Assembly (NCBI RefSeq): GCF_002944405.1
Contig: NZ_CP024307.1
Location: forward strand, 516,501-580,500
Reading direction: 5' to 3'
Origin: Sinorhizobium fredii
Lineage (GTDB): Bacteria; Pseudomonadota; Alphaproteobacteria; Rhizobiales; Rhizobiaceae
DNA length: 64,000 bases
Shown here: in pieces, positions 15,227-22,523 of the stretch
Layout: each line of letters begins with the position of its first letter
How positions within the stretch are numbered: position 1 is the first letter of the stretch
The notes under the pieces: generated by a model
Databases searched by the model: none
Told to the model about the DNA's origin: nothing
The model's input: only the letters and a program-made list of their open reading frames with translations
Made by a program: the position numbers and the translations under genes

Positions 15227-18200
15227 ATGAACGGATCGCGATCCAATCCTCAGCGCGCAGGCAACCCGTCCTATGGCGACAGGCCGTCGCTCGATGCCCT
15301 CAACCGTACCATCGAGGGTCTCGAGGCCCGCATCGAGGGCCTGATGAGCAGCGTCAGCCGTGAGCAGCGCCAGCCGGAGCGTCCGGCAGCCCCGGCGAGC
15401 AACGCCGTCTCGGAAATCCTCGAACGCCAGCGGGCGCTCAGCGCCGGGCGCGAGCGATCGCCGTTGCGCGAGCGCCTTGCGGCGCGCGCCTCCGATCGCC
15501 CTGCGCCGCAGCGCCTTGCGGAAGAGCCGCGATACCAGTCCCCCCAGCCGGCGCCGGCGCAGCCGTCGCGGCCCACCGCGGCAGCCGATATTGCCGAGGC
15601 TCTCGTCGGGCTGAGGCAGGATCTGAAGCGCGACATCAGCGATGGGCTTGCCCGGGAAATGCACGCCCTTCGTTCCGAAATCCGCGGCATCAAGGCGGAA
15701 GCCTCCGAGGATCGCAGCTACGCCGCCGATATCAGGATCGATCTGCAGCGGCTTGCCGACAGCATCAATCAGCTCGGACGCCAGGCACCCTCGGCGCAGG
15801 TCGACGCGCTGCGGGTCGAATTCGACGATCTCCGGGCGATGATCGACGGCCTGGCCCGCGAAGACAGCATGCGCCGCATGGAAAGCCGCTGGAGCGGCGT
15901 CGAGGATCGGCTGAACGCCTTCGACCAAAACCGGGACGACGAGCTTGTGGCGCTCGCCTATCGTCTCGACGAGATCAAGTCGCAGATCGGCACGCTGAAC
16001 CCGGCCTCGGCCGTCGATGTGCTGGAGGACAAGCTGGTCGCGGTCGCCCGGGCGATCGAGATGCTCGGGCGCCAGATGGAGCCGGACGATAGACGCTTCG
16101 TCCCGCAGTTCGCCGAGCTCGATCAGCGGCTCGATGAGATCAGCCGTGCGGTCGCCGCCGGCCGCACGGCCACGAATCTCGACAGTGCCTTCGTCAACCG
16201 GCTGGAAAGCCGCCTCGGCGACCTCTCGCGGCAGATCGACAACATTGCCCGCCCGGACGCCGGCCTCGGCGCTAGGATTGAGGCGCTCACGGCGCGGGTC
16301 GAGGATCTCGCGGGGGAGAGGGCTGCGGCCCGGCTGGAGGAACGCCTCGACCAGCTTTCCGCGTTGCTCGAGCACGGCCAGCGCAACACGGTGCCGGAAC
16401 TGACGGACTATCTCGCCGATATTTCGCGCAGGATCGAAGCCCTGGACCAGGGCAGCGTCAACGACGCCCTGGCCGAGCGGCTCGATTATCTCGCCCGCCG
16501 TATCGATGATCTCGACGGCCATGCCGGCGCGACGGCGCCCGACATGCGCTTCGAGCGGCTCGAAGACCGGCTTGCCGACATCGCGCAGCGCCTCGAGGAG
16601 ACGCAAGCGGCGCCCTTCGACGATCGCGAGGCGCTGCGCAATCTCGAAGCGCAGATCGGCAATCTTTCGGCGCTCGTCAGCCAGTCGCATCAGGAGCCGG
16701 CAGGCGCAGCGCCGGTCGAGTTCGAAAGCCGCATGACGGCGCTCGAAGACTATCTCGCCACCAGCGACGAATATATCATCGAGGCCGCCCGGCAGGCCGC
16801 CGAGGCGGTGATGGAGGCCTATGCCAGAAACGGCACGCCGCAGGCCCCGGCCGGCACCGACATGGCGGCAATCTCGGCGCTTGCCGACGACCTCAAGGCG
16901 CTGGAGGAGCTCAGCCGGTCGAGCGAAGAACGCACGGCGCGCACTTTCGAGGCCCTGCATGACACGCTCGTCCACATCGCCGAGAAATTGGAACGGCTCG
17001 AAGAGCGGGAGCCGAATGCCGGAATTGCTGCCGCGGCGCGCGCCGCGCCGATGCCCAAGGCGGTGCAGCCGGAATTCGGCGGCGCCTTCGGCGATGCCGG
17101 TCAGCGGCAGGAATATCAGCCGGTTGAAACAGCGGCCGAAGGCGAAGCCGTCGTCGCAGTCGCAGCCGACCTGTCTTCCTCCGTTGAGGTTGCGACTGTC
17201 GCGCGGGACGAAACTCGAGTCGAGCCGCCCGCGGCAAAGGCTGGCCTGCTCGCCGGCCTGACCCGTCGCTTTTCCCCCAAGCGCAGCGAGACGGCACTCG
17301 CGCCGGCGCGCCAGATGGTCGAGCCCGCCCCCTCGATCGATCCGTCGGAAATGCTCGCGCCCGAGGACGCCAACCAGCTGCTCGAGCCGGGCTCGGGCGT
17401 GCCGGACGTCAAAAAGATACTCGAGCGGGTGCGGGCCGGGCAAATGGCCCGCGGCGGCCAGTCGGCTGCCGGCGTCGAAAAGGCGGACTTCATCGCTGCC
17501 GCACGCCGTGCGGCGCAGATGGCCGTCGAGGAAGCCGATTCGCTGAAGAGCGCCAAGGACAATAAGGGACCGTCTGCCATGGGTGGCGCCCTTGCCCGTC
17601 ATCGCCGTCCGATCCTGATGGCGGTCGGCGCCGTTCTGCTGGCGATCATGTCCTATCCGCTGGTCAGCACGATGCTGAAGGGCCGGGACGTGGAAAACAT
17701 CCGGCCCGCCGCAGCGCTCGAGCGCAAGGCGGAAGCCGAAACCGCGCCGAAGGCCGCCGACGAGGGCGCTGCAAAGCCGCTTCCCGCCGTCGCGGCGGCA
17801 AAGCCTGCCGAACCGGCAGTGGCTGTGGCTCCGGTCGGCAAGACGGACACGCCGCCGCTTGCGGCGAAGGCTCCCGGCGCGGCGCCCGAGAAACCTGCCG
17901 CGACCGCTCCGGCAACGGAGGCCGGCGGGGCACCGATGCTGCAGGCGGCAGTCATGCCGGCGCAGGCGAGTCCGGTCTCGACATTCCAGCCGGCGACCGC
18001 AGGCACGCCCGCGGCAGCGACTTTTGCGCCGCTGAAGGCGAACGAAATCATTCTGCCCGAAGGCTTCGGCCCGCCGGCTCTGGTGACTGCGGCAAAGGGC
18101 GGCGATCCCCTCGCCTATTACGAGATCGGCACCCGCTTCACCGAAGGACGCGGCGCGAAGGAAGATCTTGCCGAAGCCGCAAAGTGGTATCATCGCGCCG

Positions 18201-18901
18201 CCGATGCCGGCGTCGTTCCGGCGGCCTACCGGCTCGCCAATCTCTACGAAAAGGGGGCAGGGGTAACCCGCGACGCGGCCAAGGCCAAGGCGCTCTACCA
18301 GAGGGCTGCCGAGGCGGGGAATGCCAGTGCGAGCCACAATCTTGCGGTCATGCTTGCCAGCGGCCGCGATGGTGCGCCCGATCTCGCCGCAGCCGTGAAA
18401 TGGTTCGAGAAGGCGGCCAATCTCGGGGTCCGCGACAGCCAGTTCAACCTCGCCGTGCTCTATGCCCGCGGCAACGGCGTCGCTCAGAGCCTCGAGGAAT
18501 CCTACAAGTGGTTCGCGATCGCCGCGCGCGACGGCGACAAGGACGCCGGCGAAAAACGCGACGAGATCGCCAAGGCGATGAAGCCCGGGGAGCTTGCGAA
18601 CGCCAAGGCGAAAGTCGACGCCTGGAAGGTGCAGCCGGTCGACGCCGAAGCGAATTCGGTGGATGTGCCGGACGCCTGGGTGGGTCCCCCGACGAAGACG
18701 GCCTCCGTCGACATGACGAAGGCGGTTCGCAACATCCAGGCCATTCTCAACAACAACGGCTTCGAAGCCGGCGCCCCCGACGGGCAGATCGGCAAGAAGA
18801 CGATTGCCGCGATCAAGGCATTCCAGAAGTCGATCGGTCACGAGCCGACCGGTGAAATCACCGATGAATTGGTAAGGGAATTGTTGAAGCGCAATTCGTG
18901 A
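15227..18901 (+). CDS. podJ: Polar localization factor PodJ
   Basis: A 1224-residue polarity protein that marks the new cell pole. The cytoplasmic part (about 1-780) is a long heptad-rich coiled coil with repeated short blocks such as RLDEIxxQI, LAERLDYLARRIDDLDG and RLEDRLADIAQRLEE. A single transmembrane helix (PILMAVGAVLLAIMSYPLV) is near residue 797. The periplasmic part has a Pro/Ala linker, Sel1-like tetratricopeptide repeats (about 955-1110: YYEIGTRFTEGRGAKEDLAEAAKWY and two more) and a C-terminal peptidoglycan-binding domain (about 1163-1221). ATG 15227 has AAGAGA before it and starts a conserved-looking MNGSRSNPQRAG. In Caulobacter the periplasmic part is removed by PerP during the cycle; here that is only an analogy. 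Confidence 0.93.
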   Translation: MNGSRSNPQRAGNPSYGDRPSLDALNRTIEGLEARIEGLMSSVSREQRQPERPAAPASNAVSEILERQRALSAGRERSPLRERLAARASDRPAPQRLAEEPRYQSPQPAPAQPSRPTAAADIAEALVGLRQDLKRDISDGLAREMHALRSEIRGIKAEASEDRSYAADIRIDLQRLADSINQLGRQAPSAQVDALRVEFDDLRAMIDGLAREDSMRRMESRWSGVEDRLNAFDQNRDDELVALAYRLDEIKSQIGTLNPASAVDVLEDKLVAVARAIEMLGRQMEPDDRRFVPQFAELDQRLDEISRAVAAGRTATNLDSAFVNRLESRLGDLSRQIDNIARPDAGLGARIEALTARVEDLAGERAAARLEERLDQLSALLEHGQRNTVPELTDYLADISRRIEALDQGSVNDALAERLDYLARRIDDLDGHAGATAPDMRFERLEDRLADIAQRLEETQAAPFDDREALRNLEAQIGNLSALVSQSHQEPAGAAPVEFESRMTALEDYLATSDEYIIEAARQAAEAVMEAYARNGTPQAPAGTDMAAISALADDLKALEELSRSSEERTARTFEALHDTLVHIAEKLERLEEREPNAGIAAAARAAPMPKAVQPEFGGAFGDAGQRQEYQPVETAAEGEAVVAVAADLSSSVEVATVARDETRVEPPAAKAGLLAGLTRRFSPKRSETALAPARQMVEPAPSIDPSEMLAPEDANQLLEPGSGVPDVKKILERVRAGQMARGGQSAAGVEKADFIAAARRAAQMAVEEADSLKSAKDNKGPSAMGGALARHRRPILMAVGAVLLAIMSYPLVSTMLKGRDVENIRPAAALERKAEAETAPKAADEGAAKPLPAVAAAKPAEPAVAVAPVGKTDTPPLAAKAPGAAPEKPAATAPATEAGGAPMLQAAVMPAQASPVSTFQPATAGTPAAATFAPLKANEIILPEGFGPPALVTAAKGGDPLAYYEIGTRFTEGRGAKEDLAEAAKWYHRAADAGVVPAAYRLANLYEKGAGVTRDAAKAKALYQRAAEAGNASASHNLAVMLASGRDGAPDLAAAVKWFEKAANLGVRDSQFNLAVLYARGNGVAQSLEESYKWFAIAARDGDKDAGEKRDEIAKAMKPGELANAKAKVDAWKVQPVDAEANSVDVPDAWVGPPTKTASVDMTKAVRNIQAILNNNGFEAGAPDGQIGKKTIAAIKAFQKSIGHEPTGEITDELVRELLKRNS

Positions 18902-19193
18902 GAGCCGGAGGCCCGTCTGCTCGACGTTTCTCCTGTGGCCCGCGCCATGCTCGCCGCGCTCACCCGTCGCCGGACAAGCCGTCTATCGCTTGTGATCGGC
19001 GGCGGGTGCAAACTGCGGCTCCATGTCCCTGAAAAGGTTGACAGCTCCCGCCTGAGGGCGCATGAGCGGGGTGCCGTCCGGCGTCCCGTCGAGGACGCAG
19101 GCGGTCGGCCAAATGTCCCCGTGGTGAAATTCTTGCCACTTCGAAGCACGTCGCCGTGCCTTGCTCCGAGCGGGCGTGCGAATGCTCCAGCGT

Positions 19194-19233
19194 TGCACGA
19201 TTCCTAAAGCGTTTCCGGGTTAGGAATTGTGCA
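19194..19233. repeat. Inverted repeat upstream of the TSUP transporter gene
   Basis: The arms TGCACGATTCCTAA and TTAGGAATTGTGCA match at 13 of 14 positions around a 12-base loop. It lies 52 bases before the transporter start and may be an operator or a dispersed rhizobial palindrome. The preceding 18902-19193 shows no gene and no clear signal. Confidence 0.6.
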
Positions 19234-19285
19234 GTTGCAATTTTTCACCCGCCCTGCGGGTCCGTTGTTACATCGAGGTTTGGCC

Positions 19286-20212
19286 GTGACGGTCTATCTG
19301 CCCATTGCAGAATTGTCGGTGAACATTCTCATCATTCTCGGCATGGGCGCGGCCGTCGGTTTCCTGTCGGGCATGTTCGGCGTCGGCGGCGGTTTCCTGA
19401 TCACGCCGCTCCTGATCTTCTACAACATTCCGCCGGTGGTGGCGGTGGCGACTGGCGCGAACCAGGTGGTCGCCTCGTCGATCTCCGGGGCGATCACCCA
19501 TTTCCGGCGCGGCACGATCGACATCAAGCTCGGAACGGTGCTGCTCTGCGGCGGCCTCGTGGGTGCGACGGTGGGTGTCTGGCTGTTTTCCCTGCTGCGC
19601 AGCATTGGTCAGCTCGATCTCGTCATTTCGCTGCTCTACGTCGTCTTGCTCGGTTCGGTCGGCGGGCTGATGCTCTGGGAGAGCATCATCGCCATGCGCA
19701 AGGCCGCCAAGAACCAGCCCACGCAATTGCGCCGGCCCGGCCAGCACAACTGGATCCACGGGCTGCCGTTGAAGATGCGCTTCAAGAAATCGAAGATCTA
19801 TCTGAGCGTCATCCCGGTCGCCACGCTCGGCTTCTGCATCGGCATCCTGACCTCGGTCATGGGCGTCGGCGGCGGCTTCATCATGGTGCCGGCGATGATC
19901 TATCTCCTGCGCATTCCGACCAGCGTCGTCGTCGGGACCTCGCTGTTCCAGATCGTCTTCGTCTCCGCCTACACGGTCATCGTCCAGGCCTCGACCAACT
20001 ATACGGTCGATATCGTGCTCGCCTTCGTGCTGATGATTGCCGGCGTCATCGGCGCCCAGTACGGCGTGCGCGTCGGCCAGCGGCTGCGCGGCGAACAATT
20101 GCGGGCGCTGCTGGCGCTGCTCGTGCTTGCCGTCGGCATCCGCCTGTCGATCGAGCTCATCATTCCGCCGAAGGACATCTACTCGGTCGTTTCAGCGGGG
20201 TTCGGCTTCTGA
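19286..20212 (+). CDS. Sulfite exporter TauE/SafE (TSUP) family transporter
   Basis: A 308-residue inner-membrane protein with two homologous halves, each opening with the TSUP signature: FLSGMFGVGGGFLITPLL near residue 25 and ILTSVMGVGGGFIMVPAM near residue 200. About eight hydrophobic helices are visible. The family exports or imports sulfur-containing anions such as sulfite or sulfoacetate. GTG 19286 is chosen because GAGG lies seven bases upstream; the ATG at 19229 would add an uncharacteristic tail. Its TGA overlaps the next ATG by one base, so it is coupled to the TIGR02186 gene, a pairing common in alphaproteobacteria. Confidence 0.9.
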   Translation: MTVYLPIAELSVNILIILGMGAAVGFLSGMFGVGGGFLITPLLIFYNIPPVVAVATGANQVVASSISGAITHFRRGTIDIKLGTVLLCGGLVGATVGVWLFSLLRSIGQLDLVISLLYVVLLGSVGGLMLWESIIAMRKAAKNQPTQLRRPGQHNWIHGLPLKMRFKKSKIYLSVIPVATLGFCIGILTSVMGVGGGFIMVPAMIYLLRIPTSVVVGTSLFQIVFVSAYTVIVQASTNYTVDIVLAFVLMIAGVIGAQYGVRVGQRLRGEQLRALLALLVLAVGIRLSIELIIPPKDIYSVVSAGFGF

Positions 20213-21015
20213 TGCGCTCGCTCGCCCGTCTCGTTCTGCTTGTTCTCGCTCTTTCGGCCGCCTGGCCGGCATCGGCACAGTCTCTGGAGCGCGAGGTCGG
20301 CGACTTCCCCGAGAAGCTCGAGATCGGCATCTCGACGGACGAGATCTCCATCACCTCCGATTTCCGCGGTGCCGACCTGACGATCTTCGGCGCCATTGAC
20401 GGCTTCGACGCGAACCTTCTCGCCCAGGGCAAGTACAACATCATCGTCGTCCTCGAGGGGCCGAAGGACAATGCGACGGTGCGCAAGAAGGAGCGCGTCT
20501 TCGGCATCTGGGTCAACACCCAGTCGATGACCTTCGAGCTCGTCCCGGAAGCCTATTCGCTGTCGAGCACGCGCGATATCGAGACGATCGCGCCGCCGCG
20601 CGACATCGCCAATATGGGCATCGGCGTCGATCATATGCGGCTGGTGCCGCTCGGCTTCATCGGCGACGGCAGCAGCCTCGGCGAGTTCCGCAACGCCTTC
20701 CGCCGCATCCGCGAAGAAAGCGGCGTCTACCAGCGCGATCCGGGCGGCGTGCAATTCATCAGCTCGAGCCTTTTCAAGGCTTCCGTCCGCCTGCCGGCGA
20801 ACGTTCCGAACGGCGTCCATGTGGTGCGCGCCTATCTCTTCCGCGAGGGCCTCTTCGTCGCCGCCAAGGCCTTGCCGCTGAGGGTGGTGAAAACCGGCCT
20901 CGAACAGGCGATTACCCGCGCAGCGCACGAGCAGCCGCTCGTCTACGGCCTTCTTGCCGTGACGCTGGCGGTGATCACCGGATGGGGCGCGAGCCTGCTC
21001 TTCCGCAAGGATTGA
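20212..21015 (+). CDS. TIGR02186 family membrane-anchored protein
   Basis: A 267-residue protein with a signal peptide (LARLVLLVLALSAAWPASAQ), a beta-rich periplasmic domain (LEIGISTDEISITSDFRGADLTIFGAI, then VRKKERVFGIWVNTQSMTF) and one C-terminal transmembrane helix (VYGLLAVTLAVITGWGASLLF). This matches the TIGR02186 family, which is nearly always next to a TSUP transporter and is presumed to be its periplasmic partner. The start codon overlaps the transporter stop (TGATG). The biochemical role is unknown. Confidence 0.9.
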   Translation: MRSLARLVLLVLALSAAWPASAQSLEREVGDFPEKLEIGISTDEISITSDFRGADLTIFGAIDGFDANLLAQGKYNIIVVLEGPKDNATVRKKERVFGIWVNTQSMTFELVPEAYSLSSTRDIETIAPPRDIANMGIGVDHMRLVPLGFIGDGSSLGEFRNAFRRIREESGVYQRDPGGVQFISSSLFKASVRLPANVPNGVHVVRAYLFREGLFVAAKALPLRVVKTGLEQAITRAAHEQPLVYGLLAVTLAVITGWGASLLFRKD

Positions 21016-21128
21016 TGCAGAACTAAGCCGGGCGATAGCTTCGCGGGCACGTTCACTTTTGTACCGTGGCGGTTTAAGAGAGGCTGAAGATCAGCATGCC
21101 CCTCCGGTCCTTGCGCCGGCGGCGGCTA

Positions 21129-21230
21129 CTGCATGTGTCCTTAAATCCACCTCGATTAAGGACAAAGACATGCAGCAATTCAAAGTGCTACAGCGACTTT
21201 GCGCGTCTGATAAGACGCGCGGCACTGTAG
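21129..21230. repeat. RIME1-type rhizobial intergenic repeat
   Basis: The element is about 102 bp and is made of two palindromes. The first runs from CTGCATG (21129) to CATGCAG, with inner TCCTTAA/TTAAGGA arms. The second runs from CTACAGCG (21188) to CTGTAG (21230), with a perfect GCGCGTCT-GATA-AGACGCGC core. Two large palindromes in about 108 bp is the published description of RIME1 in Rhizobium and Sinorhizobium; the name is from memory of that description. It ends 38 bases before the Lrp-like gene. Confidence 0.75.
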
Positions 21231-21268
21231 AATGGTCGGGAGCCAACTCCCGGAAGCAGAGGAAGCCC

Positions 21269-21505
21269 ATGAAACCGATTTTCGTGCAACTGCAATGCGC
21301 TCCCGGCCGGACCTACGAGGTTGCCGATGAGATCTACCGCAAGGAAATCGTCTCGGAGATGTATTCGACGAGCGGCGATTACGACCTGCTCTTGAAGATC
21401 TATGTCGCGGAAGGCCAGGACATCGGCAAGTTCATCAATGACAATATCGCCAGCGTTCCGGGTATTTCCCGTTCGCTGACGACGCTCACCTTTAACGCCT
21501 TCTGA
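21269..21505 (+). CDS. Stand-alone Lrp/AsnC ligand-binding domain protein
   Basis: A 78-residue protein consisting only of the alpha-beta RAM domain of Lrp/AsnC regulators: MKPIFVQLQCAPGRTYEVADEIY, then SEMYSTSGDYDLLLKIYVAEGQDIGKFI and a closing GISRSLTTLTFNAF. There is no DNA-binding helix-turn-helix. Such short proteins form dimers or decamers and may sense amino acids or modulate full-length Lrp proteins. AGAGGAAGCCC precedes ATG 21269. Longer frames start inside the upstream repeat and are not credible. Confidence 0.88.
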   Translation: MKPIFVQLQCAPGRTYEVADEIYRKEIVSEMYSTSGDYDLLLKIYVAEGQDIGKFINDNIASVPGISRSLTTLTFNAF

Positions 21506-21519
21506 TCGATTCCAATAGC

Positions 21520-21568
21520 GAGCGGGATGCGGGGGGAAAACCGCGCACACTTTTCCTCGATCCCGCTC
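21520..21568. repeat. Palindromic repeat between convergent genes
   Basis: GAGCGGGAT (21520-21528) and ATCCCGCTC (21560-21568) are exact inverted repeats, with a partial inner complementarity (GCGGGG, CCGCGC). The element fills the space between the Lrp-like gene and pdeM and touches the pdeM stop codon. It probably acts as a 3' end for one or both; no T-run is present. Confidence 0.65.
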
Positions 21569-22293
21569 TACCCCAAGAGGTTGGCAAAGCGCACCGAATA
21601 GATCCGGTCGCGGCCGAGCATGTGGGCGACAAGCCGCTCGCGCTCGAACAGGCCGCTCATCGCCCGGTGCCGGAGATCGAGCCCGCCGGTGGTGACGCCG
21701 AAGGCGGGCATCAGCAGCCGTCTGCCATCCGTCGCAAAGCAGGCGCGCCGGATGGAACGCTCCCGGCGCTTGACGGTTGCCGAGGGGTGCAGATGGCCGG
21801 CGATCTCACCGACGCCGTCCACCATCGACGGTTCGTGGCGAAAGACGAGGCCGGCGTGGCGCAGCTCGTCCATCGAGGCGCCGGGCAGTCCCGAGGTGCC
21901 GTCCGGATCGTGATTGCCGTTGATCCAGATCCAGTGGCGGCCGCGGGCCATCGCGGCGATCATCTGGCGGAAGCTGTCCGGCATTGCCGCCGATCCGCGC
22001 CGGTCGTGGAAGTTGTCGCCGAGGCTGATCACCGTTGAGGGATCATGGCGAAGAATGACGGCCTCGAGGATGCGCAGCGTCGCGAGCGTGTCGTAAGGCG
22101 GCAGCATCATCCCCCGCCTGGCGAAGGCGGAGCCTTTTTCGAGGTGGAGGTCGGAGACGACCAATGTCCGGCTGTCGGGCAGAAAGAGGCCGCCGAGCGG
22201 ATCGCAGATGCCGGCGACGCCGCTAATGGTCGCGCGGGCGTGGAAAAAGGCGCCCGTTGCCGGAGCCGAGGTCGCGTGAAGAAGCCGATGCAT
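21568..22293 (-). CDS. pdeM: Ligase-associated DNA damage response endonuclease PdeM
   Basis: A 241-residue calcineurin-like metallophosphoesterase. The metal-binding motifs are in order: VVSDLHLEKGSAFARRG, SLGDNFHDRRG, WINGNHDPDG and GEIAGHLHPS. PdeM is part of a set (ATP-dependent ligase, exonuclease, Lhr-like helicase, PdeM) that tends to cluster in bacteria. Here it follows the helicase gene on the same strand after 230 bases of repeat-rich DNA. ATG 22293 (MHRLLHATSAP) is preferred; the upstream extension to 22350 lies in the repeat. Confidence 0.9.
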   Translation of the reverse strand: MHRLLHATSAPATGAFFHARATISGVAGICDPLGGLFLPDSRTLVVSDLHLEKGSAFARRGMMLPPYDTLATLRILEAVILRHDPSTVISLGDNFHDRRGSAAMPDSFRQMIAAMARGRHWIWINGNHDPDGTSGLPGASMDELRHAGLVFRHEPSMVDGVGEIAGHLHPSATVKRRERSIRRACFATDGRRLLMPAFGVTTGGLDLRHRAMSGLFERERLVAHMLGRDRIYSVRFANLLG

Positions 22294-22323
22294 CGTCACG
22301 CCGCCGTTCTCGGATGTAGGACG

Positions 22324-22483
22324 AGACCCCTCCCCAACCCCTCCCCCCAAGGGGGAGGGGCTAGGTTGCCGCGCCCTCCGCGCGTCGTCTTTGCTCCAAG
22401 CGCCTGTAGAACCGTCGGAAGGGGCAAATCGGGGCCGCAGCGAAGCCCCTCCCTCTTGTGGGGAGGGGTTGGGGAGGGGTCTC
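22324..22483. repeat. Large C/G-tract inverted repeat element
   Basis: The left end (22324-22362, beginning GAGACCCCTCCCCAACCCC) and the right end (22444-22483, finishing GGGGTTGGGGAGGGGTCTC) are near-perfect inverted copies of about 39 bp around an 81-bp centre. Each arm also carries its own smaller hairpin. This looks like a non-autonomous palindromic element of the kind scattered through rhizobial genomes. Confidence 0.7.
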
Positions 22484-22523
22484 CACTCCGAATTAGCCGG
22501 CGAGTCTCTCTCATACCGCTTTC

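Noticed and set aside
15074..18841. 1255-codon open frame antisense to podJ
   Set aside because: It is the mirror frame of a GC-rich gene with strong third-position bias. Its product is Arg/Gly/Leu-rich with no domain, while podJ has clear coiled coil, membrane, Sel1 and peptidoglycan-binding parts.
18902..19193. Search for a small gene between podJ and the TSUP gene
   Set aside because: Frames here have no good start site or protein-like pattern; I see nothing beyond the inverted repeat at 19194-19233.
19156..20211. Upstream in-frame extension of the TIGR02186 gene through the TSUP transporter region
   Set aside because: The extension is Arg/His-rich and lies in a shadow frame of the transporter; the true start at 20212 begins a clean signal peptide and overlaps the transporter stop by one base.
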